A stretch of DNA of 44,628 bases from Bacteroidota bacterium. Its GTDB lineage: Bacteria; Bacteroidota; Bacteroidia; Flavobacteriales_F; PHOS-HE28. The stretch lies in assembly GCA_014584605.1 (NCBI GenBank), contig JACTMO010000041.1, positions 1-44,628 of the forward strand. Direction: 5' to 3'. The position numbers and the translations under genes were made by a program. Below, piece after piece: positions 29,956 to 38,016 of the stretch (its first letter is position 1; each line of letters opens with the position of its first letter). The notes below the pieces were generated by a model. It was given only the letters and a program-made list of their open reading frames with translations, did no database searches and was not told the origin of the DNA.

Positions 29956-31466
29956 GAACGATGCGGAAGGGATGTGAAGGGGCCCGGTGCGGCCGCGCGG
30001 TCGCACCGGGGCGGATGAAGCGGGCGGGCCGGAGCCGCTCCCGGACCGGCGGGCCGGTGCTTCCGCTCGCCCTGCTGCTGGCGGCCGCCCTCACGGCCTG
30101 TGTGCCCGCGCTCAAGGTCCACGAGGCCCGGACGGACCTGCCCGCAGCCTATGCCGGGTCCGTGGACAGCACCGACGCGGCCGACATGCCCTGGCGGCAG
30201 TTCCATGCCGATCCCGCACTGCGGGCCCTGATCGACAGTGCCCTGGCCCACAACCGGGAGCTGCACATCATGGCCCAGGAGATCGAGGCGGCGAAGGCCG
30301 AGGTGCGTGCGCGCAAGGGAGAGTACCTGCCCGGCGTGGCCATCGTTGCAGGGGCCGGGGTGGAGAAAGTGGGGGCCTACACGCGGAACGGCGCGGTGGA
30401 GGAACACCTTGAGGTGAAGGAGCATACCGCCTTCCCCGAGCCGCTGCCCGACCTCATGGTGGGTGCGCGCGCATCGTGGGAGCTGGACATCTGGAGGAAG
30501 CTGCGCAACGCGAAGAAGGCGGCCGCGCTGCGCTACCTGGGCACGGTGGAGGGCAGGAACTTCACGATCACCAACCTGGTGGCCGAGATCGCCAGCAGCT
30601 ACTACGAGCTGATGGCGCTGGACAACCAGCTGGGGATCCTGCGCGACAACATCGCCATCCAGGAGGATGCGCTGGGGATCGTGCGGCTGGAGAAGCAGGC
30701 GGCCAAGGCCACGGAACTGGCGGTGCGTCGTTTCGAGGCCGAAGTGCTGAAGAACCGGAGCAAACTGTTCGAGGTCCAGCAGCGCATCACCGAGACCGAG
30801 AACCGGATCAACTTCCTCGTGGGGCGCTACCCCGGCCCCGTCGCCAGGGCGTCCACAAGCTTCGCCGGTCTGGAGGCCGACAGCCTGCCCATCGGTCTGC
30901 CCGCTCAGCTGCTGGAGCGCCGCACGGACATTCGCAGGGCGGAGCTGGAGCTGGAGGCGGCGAAGCTGGACGTACGCTCGGCCAGGGCCGGCTTCTTTCC
31001 CACGCTGGACCTCACGGCCGGGGTGGGGCTGAACGCCTTCGACCCTGCGCTGCTCGTGGAGGCGCCGGCCTCGCTGCTGTACGGGGTCGCCGGGGACCTG
31101 GTGGCGCCGCTGGTGAACCGGAATGCGATCAAGGCGGCGTACATCGGTGCCACCGCACGGCAGCAACAGGCCGGGTACGGCTATGAGCAGACCGTGCTCA
31201 ACGCCTACGTGGAGGTCCTGAACCGGCTCTCGGAGCTGCGGAACCTGCGTCGGAGCTATGAACTGCAGCAGCAGCAGGTGCAGGCGCTTTCGAGCTCCAT
31301 CACCATCTCCACCAACCTGTTCCGCTCCGCCCGCGCCGATTACATGGAGGTGCTGCTCACCCAGCGCGATGCCCTCGAGTCTCGCTTCGAACTGGTGGAG
31401 ACGCACAAGCGGCAGCTCAACGCCCGCGTGGACCTGTACCGGGCCTTGGGCGGCGGGTGGCGGTAG
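29952..31466 (+). CDS. TolC-family outer membrane efflux channel lipoprotein
   Basis: 504 residues. Signal region with lipobox (LLLAAALTACVP) near residues 40-50, then two repeated OEP halves: LIDSALAHNRELHIMAQEIEAAKAEVRARKGEYLPG and LERRTDIRRAELELEAAKLDVRSARAGFFPTLD, each a coiled-coil helix pair. Ends YMEVLLTQRDALESRFELVE and ARVDLYRALGGGW, the common OMF tail. It forms the outer-membrane exit duct for the pump. The ATG overlaps the pump stop by four bases (ATGA), showing coupled translation. Confidence 0.93.
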   Translation: MRTMRKGCEGARCGRAVAPGRMKRAGRSRSRTGGPVLPLALLLAAALTACVPALKVHEARTDLPAAYAGSVDSTDAADMPWRQFHADPALRALIDSALAHNRELHIMAQEIEAAKAEVRARKGEYLPGVAIVAGAGVEKVGAYTRNGAVEEHLEVKEHTAFPEPLPDLMVGARASWELDIWRKLRNAKKAAALRYLGTVEGRNFTITNLVAEIASSYYELMALDNQLGILRDNIAIQEDALGIVRLEKQAAKATELAVRRFEAEVLKNRSKLFEVQQRITETENRINFLVGRYPGPVARASTSFAGLEADSLPIGLPAQLLERRTDIRRAELELEAAKLDVRSARAGFFPTLDLTAGVGLNAFDPALLVEAPASLLYGVAGDLVAPLVNRNAIKAAYIGATARQQQAGYGYEQTVLNAYVEVLNRLSELRNLRRSYELQQQQVQALSSSITISTNLFRSARADYMEVLLTQRDALESRFELVETHKRQLNARVDLYRALGGGWR

Positions 31467-31483
31467 GGCGTGGGTGCGGACGA

Positions 31484-32446
31484 TCAGGGCATCGTCACCA
31501 CCACGCTCCCCACCTTGTGCCAGCTCTCGGCCAGCACGTGGGCCTCGCGGATGCGTTCCAGCGGGAACGTGCTGTCGATCACCGGCCGGACCTTCCCTTG
31601 CTCCCACAGTTCGGCGAGGAGCCGCATGTCATCGCCGGTGCCTGCGGCGGTACCGCTGATCACCTTCACTTTCCTGCCACCCGTGCCGGTGAACGCACGC
31701 TTGATCTTGTCCGCCGGTAGGTCCGAGCCGAGGATCAAGGTGCCGCCGTCCTTCATCAGCGCTATGCTCTTTTCGAAGGGCAGCTTGCCCACGGTCTCGA
31801 AGACCACGTCGTAACTGTTGCGGTGGGCGAGGAGGTCATCCTTGGTGTGGTCCAGCACGGTGGAGGCACCAAGCGAACGCACCAACTCCATGTTGCGTGT
31901 GCTGCACACGCCGGTCACCTCCGCGCCCATCGAGCGGGCCAGTTGCACCGCCGCACTGCCCACCGCGCCGCTGGCACCATACACCAGTACGCGTTGCCCC
32001 GCGATCACCCCGGCTTTGCGCAGGAAATCCATGGCGGTGCAGAAGCCGAAGGGAATGGCGGCGGCATCGGTGTAGGCCATGCCCGCAGGCATCGGAGCGA
32101 AGGCGCCGTTCTCCGACAGGGCGATGTGTTCGGCGTGCCCGCCGAGGCCCATCAAGCTGGTCCATCCGAAGTGGCGGTCGCCCGGCTTGTACTTGGTCAC
32201 AGCCGATCCCACGGCCGCGATCTCGCCCGCGAACACCACGCCCAGGATCGGCCTCCGAGGCCTGAACGGCCCGAACACGAGCCGCACGAACCAGGGGTTG
32301 GCACGGCGCAGCCGCCAGTCGGCCGCGTTCACTGCCGAGGCATGGATGCGGATGAGCAGTTCGTTGCTTTTCGGGGTCGGCGTGGGCACCTCGGCGATGC
32401 GGATCACCTCCGGGCCTCCGTAGGCGGTTGCGAGCGCGGCTTTCAT
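31484..32446 (-). CDS. zinc-independent MDR-type NAD(P)-dependent oxidoreductase (quinone-oxidoreductase-like)
   Basis: 320 residues starting MKAALATAYGGPEVIRI. GroES-like N-terminal domain (ASAVNAADWRLRRANPW near 40-58), then LVYGASGAVGSAAVQLA near 146-162 (nucleotide motif) and VFETVGK near 215. The metal ligand cysteines of alcohol dehydrogenases are absent, placing it with quinone oxidoreductase-like enzymes. It is last in a minus-strand set that includes folE and the ferredoxin reductase; a 94-base gap separates it from folE, so co-transcription is possible but uncertain. Confidence 0.9.
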   Translation of the reverse strand: MKAALATAYGGPEVIRIAEVPTPTPKSNELLIRIHASAVNAADWRLRRANPWFVRLVFGPFRPRRPILGVVFAGEIAAVGSAVTKYKPGDRHFGWTSLMGLGGHAEHIALSENGAFAPMPAGMAYTDAAAIPFGFCTAMDFLRKAGVIAGQRVLVYGASGAVGSAAVQLARSMGAEVTGVCSTRNMELVRSLGASTVLDHTKDDLLAHRNSYDVVFETVGKLPFEKSIALMKDGGTLILGSDLPADKIKRAFTGTGGRKVKVISGTAAGTGDDMRLLAELWEQGKVRPVIDSTFPLERIREAHVLAESWHKVGSVVVTMP

Positions 32447-32540
32447 GCGGGCAAAGCTCCGGGGGACCCGCGCGACCGGCATGACCGTTGGTGGAAAAGG
32501 TCACCCTTTCGTCACACGGTGGCCGCGAGGGTGCGGACTG

Positions 32541-33200
32541 CTACCGCACCGCATCCAGGAAGGCCTGCCGCTCCTCGGTGCGTTGGAAGAGCCCGCCGAA
32601 GTAGCTGGTGGTGGTGGCGCTGTGCGTGTCCTCCACGCCGCGCGCGGCCACGCAGAGGTGGTCGGCCGTGATGTGGACCGCCACGTCGTCGGTGCCGAGC
32701 ACGTCCTTCAGGCTCTCGGCGATCTGCATGGTGAGGCGCTCCTGCACCTGCGGGCGACGCGCATGGAACTGCACCAGCCGGTTCAGCTTGGAGAGGCCCA
32801 CCACCTTCTCCATGGGGAAGTAGGCCACGTGCGCCCTGCCGATGATGGGCAGGAAGTGGTGCTCGCAGCAGGAGTACAGGCTGATGTTCTTCTCCACGAG
32901 CATCTCCCGGTAGCCGTAGTCGTTCGGGAAGGTGGTGATGGTGGGGAAGTTCCGGTCATCAAGACCTTGGAACAATTCCTTCACGAACATCTTAGCCACG
33001 CGTTGCGGGGTGTCGCGCAGGCTCGCGTCGTTCAGGTCGAGGCCCAAAGTTTCCATGATCTTGCCGAAGTGATGGCGGATGGTCACCATCTTCTCCTCGT
33101 CGCTATCGTGGTCGAGGACCGGATGAAGCACCGGTTTGGGCAGTGCTTCGGCATGCGGCGCGCGTTTGGCCACGTTCCCGTTAAGCAGGGTGTTCTCCAT
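32541..33200 (-). CDS. folE: GTP cyclohydrolase I
   Basis: 219 residues. Converts GTP to 7,8-dihydroneopterin triphosphate, the first step of folate and pterin synthesis. The zinc site is intact (CCEHHFLPI near 111-119 and HLCVAARG near 181), and the GTP-binding blocks GLSKLNRLVQFHARRPQVQERLT and VEDTHSATTTS are present. The N-terminus has about 35 extra residues beyond the core. The ATG (33198-33200) overlaps the stop of the ferredoxin reductase gene by one base, so they are one operon, downstream of the DoxX gene and its ECF-type promoter. Confidence 0.96.
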   Translation of the reverse strand: MENTLLNGNVAKRAPHAEALPKPVLHPVLDHDSDEEKMVTIRHHFGKIMETLGLDLNDASLRDTPQRVAKMFVKELFQGLDDRNFPTITTFPNDYGYREMLVEKNISLYSCCEHHFLPIIGRAHVAYFPMEKVVGLSKLNRLVQFHARRPQVQERLTMQIAESLKDVLGTDDVAVHITADHLCVAARGVEDTHSATTTSYFGGLFQRTEERQAFLDAVR

Positions 33201-33865
33201 CAGAATTGTACGTCGATGAGTTCAGCGTTCGCACCGAGTTCGAGCAAGGCGTTCTTCACGGCCGTGACAAAGCCCTCCGGGCCGCAGGTGTAGAAGGGCT
33301 GGTCGAAGCGGGCCACATGCTTGCGCAGGAGATCCGCACCGATCCTGCCGTGCAGGAAGCCCGGTGCCTCCTGCTCGCTGAGCACGCCGTAGAAGTCACG
33401 GCCGAGCATCGCGGTGAACTCGTCCACCAGGAAGGCGTCGGCGCTTGTCCGGTTGAAATGGAAGAGCGTGTTGCCGGCCAGCCGACCCTCCACCTGCAAC
33501 TGCCGCAACACGGCGATGTAGGGTGTAACGCCTGTGCCGCCCGCGATGAACACGCCGGGACCCTTCAGCGCCACGGTATCGAAGGGGTCGCTGATCAGCA
33601 CCGTATCGCCCGCCTTCAGCGTGGCCACCTGCGCGGTGATGCCGCGATGCTCCGGATAGCACTTGATGGTGAGCTCCAGGTGCGGGTCGGTGGCGAGGCC
33701 GGTGAAGGTGAAAGCGGAGACCCTCTCCTCCAGCCCGGGTCGCGGCAGCTTGAAGTCGATGGCCTGTCCTGCGGAGAAGTTATACCCTTCCGGGCGTTCC
33801 AAGGTGAGGCGCACCACGTTGTGGTTGAGCGCTTCGGAGCGGATGATGCGAACGGCGTGGTCCAT
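33200..33865 (-). CDS. ferredoxin reductase-like FAD/NAD(P)-binding oxidoreductase
   Basis: 221 residues: FAD domain with GYNFSAGQAIDFKLPRPG near 27 and RVSAFTFTGLAT near 48, then FIAGGTGVTPYIAVLRQL near 106-123 and FYTCGPEGFVTAV near 191-203 for NAD(P). No iron-sulfur domain is attached, so it passes electrons to a separate acceptor. Lies 42 bases downstream of the DoxX gene and overlaps folE by one base. Substrate not predictable from sequence. Confidence 0.92.
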   Translation of the reverse strand: MDHAVRIIRSEALNHNVVRLTLERPEGYNFSAGQAIDFKLPRPGLEERVSAFTFTGLATDPHLELTIKCYPEHRGITAQVATLKAGDTVLISDPFDTVALKGPGVFIAGGTGVTPYIAVLRQLQVEGRLAGNTLFHFNRTSADAFLVDEFTAMLGRDFYGVLSEQEAPGFLHGRIGADLLRKHVARFDQPFYTCGPEGFVTAVKNALLELGANAELIDVQF

Positions 33866-33907
33866 GGATGCGTGTTTGGTCCAGATGATCGGGCATCGAG
33901 TTCCTCA

Positions 33908-34306
33908 TCACGCGGTACGCGCCGATCCTCGTGTGATCCCCGAGAGCCGCGCCAGCGCGTAGGCGCCCAGGGCCATCACCAGGTCGCGCACGGCCACGTC
34001 CAGGTGGCTGCCGCCGAGGAGCAGCACCAGGGCGATCAGCGTGAGCCAGGCGGAGACCACGTAAGCGCCGATCTGCGGACGGGCCAGTACCAGGATGCCT
34101 GCGACGATCTCGATCACGCCCACCACCATCATGAAGGTGGCCGGTGCGAAGGGCAGCATGCCTGCCACGCCGGAGGGCACATAGCCGCTCCAATCCGTGA
34201 GCAGGTTGAGGAACTTGTCGGCCCCGGCGGCGATGGGGATCAGGCCGTAGCCGTAGCGGAGCAGGATCTGAAGGTTGCGGATCTCGAGTTGGGCAGCGGT
34301 GTTCAT
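33908..34306 (-). CDS. DoxX-like membrane protein
   Basis: 132 residues with four predicted membrane helices (for example AGADKFLNLLTDWSGYVP, then FMMVVGVIEIVAGILVLARPQIG and TLIALVLLLGG). DoxX/SURF4-like small membrane proteins are linked in other bacteria to redox stress and thiosulfate or thioredoxin systems. The ATG 34304-34306 starts MNTAAQLEIRNLQ. First gene of the leftward operon with the ferredoxin reductase and folE. An ECF-type promoter lies just upstream. Confidence 0.82.
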   Translation of the reverse strand: MNTAAQLEIRNLQILLRYGYGLIPIAAGADKFLNLLTDWSGYVPSGVAGMLPFAPATFMMVVGVIEIVAGILVLARPQIGAYVVSAWLTLIALVLLLGGSHLDVAVRDLVMALGAYALARLSGITRGSARTA

Positions 34307-34327
34307 GGCGTGTGGTCGTGTTGTGGG

Positions 34328-34361
34328 CGTTGGATGACCCACACCGCCTTCGCGTTACAAC
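34328..34361 (-). promoter_or_regulatory. ECF-type promoter of the DoxX-reductase-folE operon
   Basis: On the minus strand GTTGTAAC (34354-34361) is followed after 17 bases by CATCCAACG (34328-34336), about 20 bases before the DoxX ATG. The same two blocks, with 16-base spacing, precede the ECF sigma gene at 34512-34544. Two matching blocks of 8 and 9 bases at the same spacing are unlikely to be chance. Confidence 0.75.
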
Positions 34362-34511
34362 GATCGCCGACTTCCCTGGAAATGGGTGCGTGGGTGAGGG
34401 TCCAGAAGATCCCTGCATCCTCGTGCGCTTGTGAATGCGCATCTCGTTACCCGTCCTTCGTGCTCCCTCGGAATTCGCCAGGATCCTTGATACCGTACGG
34501 ACATCCGCGGC

Positions 34512-34544
34512 GTTGTAACTTTTCCCCGTGCCGGGCATCCAACG
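34512..34544 (+). promoter_or_regulatory. ECF-type promoter of the sigma factor gene
   Basis: GTTGTAAC (34512-34519), 16 bases, then CATCCAACG (34536-34544), 27 bases upstream of the sigma factor ATG. It matches the divergent DoxX-operon promoter, consistent with the sigma factor driving its own gene and that operon. Confidence 0.75.
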
Positions 34545-34571
34545 TGTGAACAAGCCCCATCCGCACCCACC

Positions 34572-35237
34572 ATGTACGCCGTCAAACTCGCCTCCGAAGG
34601 ACCCGCCCAGCTTACCGACCAGCAGGTGGTGGCCCGTGTGCTGCAAGGGGAGAAAGGGTTGTACGAGATCCTGATGCGCCGGTACAATCAGCGCCTTTAC
34701 CGCACCGTGCGCGGCTACCTCACCGATGCCGACGACGTGCAGGACGTGATGCAGGACACCTACGTGAAGGCCTACGAGAAGCTGTTCCAGTACCGGCACG
34801 AGGCCGCCTTCAGCACCTGGCTGATCCGCATCGGCATCAACGAAGCGCTGCAACGGCTCAAGCGCATTCGCTCCGCGCGGAAACATTTCGACCCCAATGT
34901 GCGCACCGAGGGCCTCATCCAATTGCCCGACACCCCCATGACCGGTCCCGAGGAACGAACCATCCAACAAGAGGAACGCGCGATGCTGGAACGCGCCATC
35001 GCGCGGCTGCCAGAAACCTACCGCGTGGTGTACCTGCTGCGCGAGGTGGAAGGGCTCGACGTGGCCGAGGTGGCCGAAGCGCTGGCCATCAGCGAGAGCA
35101 ACGTGAAAGTGCGCACCCACCGTGCGAAGGCCATGCTGAAGGACGCCCTGCTCGCCATGCAGCCGCATCGCGATGCGTACACCTTCGGCAATGCACATTG
35201 TGATGCGCTGGTGGCGGCGGTGATGGCGCGGATCTGA
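34572..35237 (+). CDS. ECF RNA polymerase sigma factor
   Basis: 221 residues. Sigma region 2 (YEILMRRYNQRLYRTVRGYLTDADDVQDVMQDTYVKAYEKL near 33-73) with the core-binding and -10-reading helix, then region 4 (RLPETYRVVYLLREVEGLDVAEVAEALAISESNVKVRTHRAK near 145-186) with the -35 helix-turn-helix. No region 1.1 or 3 is present. There is no anti-sigma gene next to it; downstream is DinB. The shared promoter suggests it is autoregulated and controls the DoxX-ferredoxin reductase-FolE operon, perhaps in an oxidative or light response. Confidence 0.93.
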   Translation: MYAVKLASEGPAQLTDQQVVARVLQGEKGLYEILMRRYNQRLYRTVRGYLTDADDVQDVMQDTYVKAYEKLFQYRHEAAFSTWLIRIGINEALQRLKRIRSARKHFDPNVRTEGLIQLPDTPMTGPEERTIQQEERAMLERAIARLPETYRVVYLLREVEGLDVAEVAEALAISESNVKVRTHRAKAMLKDALLAMQPHRDAYTFGNAHCDALVAAVMARI

Positions 35238-35270
35238 AGCGTGCACGACGCCTCCCGCTACATTCGTCGC

Positions 35271-35765
35271 ATGACCAACGGAGAGACCATCGCCGCGGAA
35301 TTGCAACGCTACCAGGCCGCCACGCGCACCTTGCTGGAGCGCATCCCAGCCGACAAGCTCGCGTGGAAGCCCCACGAGAGGTCCATGAGCCTCGGCCGTC
35401 TCGGCATGCACGTGGCCGAGATCCCGCATTGGATCGTGAAGTCATTCGAGCTGCCGGAATTCGACTTCGTGGCTGCGGGCTACACGCCCTACACGCCTAC
35501 GGCGCACCACGAGATCCTGGCCCGCCTGGACGAGATCTGGCCCAAAGCTCAGGATCTGTTGTCTAAGGCCACCGACGAGCAGCTGGCCGTGACCTGGACC
35601 ATGCGGCGCGGGGAGCACGTGATCTGGTCCATGCCGCGCGGCGTGCTGGCCCGGCACCACATCAATCATTTGATCCATCACCGCGGACAGCTGAGCGTAT
35701 ACCTGCGTTTGCTGGACGTGCCCATCCCCGAGCTCTTCGGGCCAACGGCGGATACACGTCGGTGA
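35271..35765 (+). CDS. DinB/DfsB-like helical bundle protein
   Basis: 164 residues. DinB-like four-helix bundle with likely metal-binding histidines: GMHVAEIPHW near 46 and [20 protein letters not shown] near 127-146. Thiol-dependent transferases and many uncharacterised proteins share this fold. The stop is at 35763-35765. Its 3' end, with following sequence and the Bro-N gene's 3' end, is duplicated at 36838-37250. Starts at ATG 35271, 33 bases after the sigma gene stop, so co-transcription is possible. Confidence 0.85.
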   Translation: MTNGETIAAELQRYQAATRTLLERIPADKLAWKPHERSMSLGRLGMHVAEIPHWIVKSFELPEFDFVAAGYTPYTPTAHHEILARLDEIWPKAQDLLSKATDEQLAVTWTMRRGEHVIWSMPRGVLARHHINHLIHHRGQLSVYLRLLDVPIPELFGPTADTRR

Positions 35766-36034
35766 AGCGCACGAGTTGGGTGCGGAGCGGTCAGGCTCGT
35801 CTTCCCAGCGGATCACCCTTTCAGGTTGCGCCGGCCTGACGGCTTCAAGACCTGCTGCGCATGGAGCGGTGTGACCACCTTTCTGCCGGTACGAGCTTCC
35901 AATTCCAGGCGCACCACCTTGGCCACGTTTCCTCCCTGCCACGCCACCTCCTTGTTCTCGTCGAAGGTCTCGGGATCGGTGGCTTGTGAGATGTCTTTCG
36001 CCGACGCCTCGGCCAGCATGTTCAGGATCAACTC
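35632..36034. repeat. DinB 3' end plus Bro-N 3' end, direct repeat with 36838-37250
   Basis: A segment of about 400 bases covering the end of DinB, the gap and the last 70 or so codons of a convergent Bro-N-like gene; it recurs at 36838-37250. Both ends of the coding parts are highly similar in protein (the DinB tail is identical from LARHH on) while the DNA differs at about 15 to 18 percent of positions, mostly at third codon positions. This points to copies from different lineages. The repeat boundary coincides with TGCCGCGCGG, shared with the junction at 36838-36847. Confidence 0.8.
35813..36034 (-). pseudogene. Bro-N-like protein, C-terminal fragment
   Basis: Encodes the last 70 or so residues (from ILNMLAEASAKDISQATDPE) of the Bro-N protein at 37014-37871 with about 84 percent identity, including ELEARTGRKVVTPL. 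There is no start codon or N-terminal domain. It is the first copy of the DinB/Bro-N repeat. Confidence 0.8.
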
Positions 36035-36194
36035 AACAACAGACCGAGAAAACGCTTCAACCTCGACACCCCGATCGATCAGTTCAACCGACTGACCCGA
36101 TGACCCAGGCGATCGCGTTTATTGGTTGGATCCGCCAGCGAAAAAGAACGGGCCGAGCAGGGATTATTCCCTTAGGCCCACGGTGCCCATCAAT
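36035..36194. other. gap between Bro-N fragment and csp terminator
   Basis: About 160 bases with no gene or RNA recognised. It begins where the Bro-N homology stops. It contains TTTATTGGTTGGATCCG and similar AT-rich stretches that could hold promoter elements but none can be assigned. Confidence 0.4.
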
Positions 36195-36229
36195 GAAAAA
36201 GCCCCGGCTTATGCCAGGGCTTCTTTTTC
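36195..36229 (-). terminator. intrinsic terminator of the cold-shock gene
   Basis: AAGCCC-GGC / GCC-GGGCTT stem around TTAT with a run of Ts on both sides, so it could work in both directions. On the minus strand it lies 16 bases beyond the cold-shock gene stop. Confidence 0.85.
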
Positions 36230-36244
36230 CAAGAGGACCGCTCC

Positions 36245-36436
36245 TCAGGCCTTCTCCACGTTCACTGCGTTGGGGCCCTTGGGGCTTTGCTCCACCTCAT
36301 AGGTGACCTTGTCACCCTCGTTGAGGTGCGTGCGGGTGCCGGTCTTGTGGACGAACACGTCCTTGCCACCATCATCCGGGGTGATGAAACCGAACCCTTT
36401 CTCCGTGTTGAAGAACTTCACTGTACCACTTGCCAT
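36245..36436 (-). CDS. csp: cold-shock (CspA-family) protein
   Basis: 63 residues starting [18 protein letters not shown] with the RNP1 motif KGFGFI and RNP2 motif VFVHKT, and a glycine-rich, acidic loop. Slightly shorter than typical 66-70 residue members. Single-stranded RNA/DNA chaperone that melts secondary structure. Within the cargo between the two DinB/Bro-N repeat copies, with its own terminator. Confidence 0.95.
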   Translation of the reverse strand: MASGTVKFFNTEKGFGFITPDDGGKDVFVHKTGTRTHLNEGDKVTYEVEQSPKGPNAVNVEKA

Positions 36437-36626
36437 GTCTGCTTGTATTGCGTCCGGCTCCAGGCAGGACTTTTGTGACCGGTAAAACACCGGTGTATCG
36501 GGGCGCAAGGTATCCAAGTTTGGATCCACTTCCGACGTTGCCGACAAATTGGTGGCTGTTTGAAAGGAAATGCTTGTCGGGCCCGGCCTGGCGGACGGCT
36601 GTTTCGGTGATCGCCGGGGCGTGCGC

Positions 36627-36971
36627 TTCGTGGAACTGGCCACGCTGGGCAAGCGCATCCCCTTGATCGTGCTGGTGCGCGTAGCCATCGCTATCGTGGA
36701 GCCCACCAGCCTGCGCTGGGCCGTCGCTCCCACCGCAGGCAGCGTGGGCGCCGCATCGCTGCTGCTGTTCTTCGCCTTCTTCGGTTTCGAGACGGCCCTG
36801 AGCAACGGTGGCGAAATGAAGGACCCACGCCGCACGGTGCCGCGCGGGCTGCTGGCCCGCCACCACATCAACCACCTGATCCATCACCGGGGTCAGCTCA
36901 GCGTGTACCTGCGGCTGCTGGATGTACCCATCCCTGAGCTCTTCGGACCCACGGCGGATACGCGACGGTGA
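36627..36971 (+). pseudogene. amino-acid permease fragment fused in frame to a DinB 3' fragment
   Basis: Residues like [24 protein letters not shown] and [30 protein letters not shown] are an internal piece of an APC-superfamily amino-acid permease (GFE...[13 protein letters not shown] in other members). At TGCCGCGCGG (36838-36847) it switches in frame to the DinB end ([10 protein letters not shown]...). The same ten bases occur in the intact DinB at 35632-35641. The joined frame runs to the DinB stop. Neither part is complete. Confidence 0.75.
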
Positions 36972-37013
36972 AGCGCACGCGGCGGGCGAGGAGTGGCTCA
37001 GCTACCTGACGGT

Positions 37014-37871
37014 TCACCTTTTCAGGTTACGTCGTCCTACCTTATGCCGTTCCGATGGCTTCAATGCCTTCTTCGCATTGAGCGGTGTGACCACCTTCCT
37101 GCCCGTACGGGCTTCCAATTCCAGACGAGCCACTTTCGCAACATTCCCACCCTGCCGCGCCACCTCCTTGCTGTCCTCGAAGGTCTCCGGATCGGTGGCT
37201 TGTGAGATGTCCTTCGCCGACGCCTCGGCGAGCATGTTCAGGATCAGCTCCGTATTGGTCATGTTGTCGCGGAGGTTCTCCTTCTTCAAGCCCTTCAGCA
37301 CCTTGTACTCCTTGGTGGTGTTCCCGCTCCACGCCTTGGTGATGATGTCCGTAAGTGTGGCGAAGTGCATGCCCTCTTTCATGCCGCGCCTCTTCCACTC
37401 GTCGGTGAGTTCCTTGCGGATCTCGATGCTCTTCAGCCGTTGATTTATCCAGTTCTCCGAGTAGCCTAGGCGTAGGTATTGCTCCAACGCGCGATCGATG
37501 GTCAGCTCCGGGTCCTGCATCTCATCGAGCCGCTCCGATGCCACTTGTGCCAACCAGATCTTGAAGGGTTCGGCCTTGGGTGAAGGGATGGACTGGATCA
37601 GGCGGAAGAGCTGTTCGGTATCGGCTACATCCGTGAGCCGGAGCTTGCCGTCGTCAGCCGGCAATTTCAACTGTCCGATTTTATCGGACAGTTCACTTCC
37701 CTCCCGCAGGAGCTTGGTCTTCAGGTCGTTCCAGTATTTCCGGGGTCGTTCATTACCCGTCAGCGCTGCGATCACATCGATGATCGAGAAGTACCACTTC
37801 TCCTGCTGTTCGTCCCACACGGTGCGCACCATCTTCTCCTCGAAGATCTTGACGGCGTTCTTGTCGGTCAT
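37014..37871 (-). CDS. Bro-N domain protein (phage antirepressor-like)
   Basis: 285 residues. Begins TDKNAVKIFEEKMVRTVWDEQQEKWYFSIIDVIAALT, the typical Bro-N DNA-binding domain of phage antirepressors and their chromosomal relatives, followed by WNDLKTKLLREGSEL. A long charged helical C-terminal half follows, with RRGMKEGMHFATLTDIITKAW, to VGRRNLKR. It is probably a regulator of unknown target. Its C-terminal 75 codons are duplicated at 35813-36034. Convergent with the DinB 3' fragment. Confidence 0.88.
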   Translation of the reverse strand: MTDKNAVKIFEEKMVRTVWDEQQEKWYFSIIDVIAALTGNERPRKYWNDLKTKLLREGSELSDKIGQLKLPADDGKLRLTDVADTEQLFRLIQSIPSPKAEPFKIWLAQVASERLDEMQDPELTIDRALEQYLRLGYSENWINQRLKSIEIRKELTDEWKRRGMKEGMHFATLTDIITKAWSGNTTKEYKVLKGLKKENLRDNMTNTELILNMLAEASAKDISQATDPETFEDSKEVARQGGNVAKVARLELEARTGRKVVTPLNAKKALKPSERHKVGRRNLKR

Positions 37872-38016
37872 GGTACGGGCAATGTAGCGCAGGGCGGGTA
37901 ATGTTGCCGAGCCTATTCCCGGTCCGCAGCCCGGTTGTACGCACCGATCTTTCCGTCCCCGCGATACCTTTCCGAAGCCTCCCGTCGATCGGTCGCAGCC
38001 ACCAGTTCATACCGCC

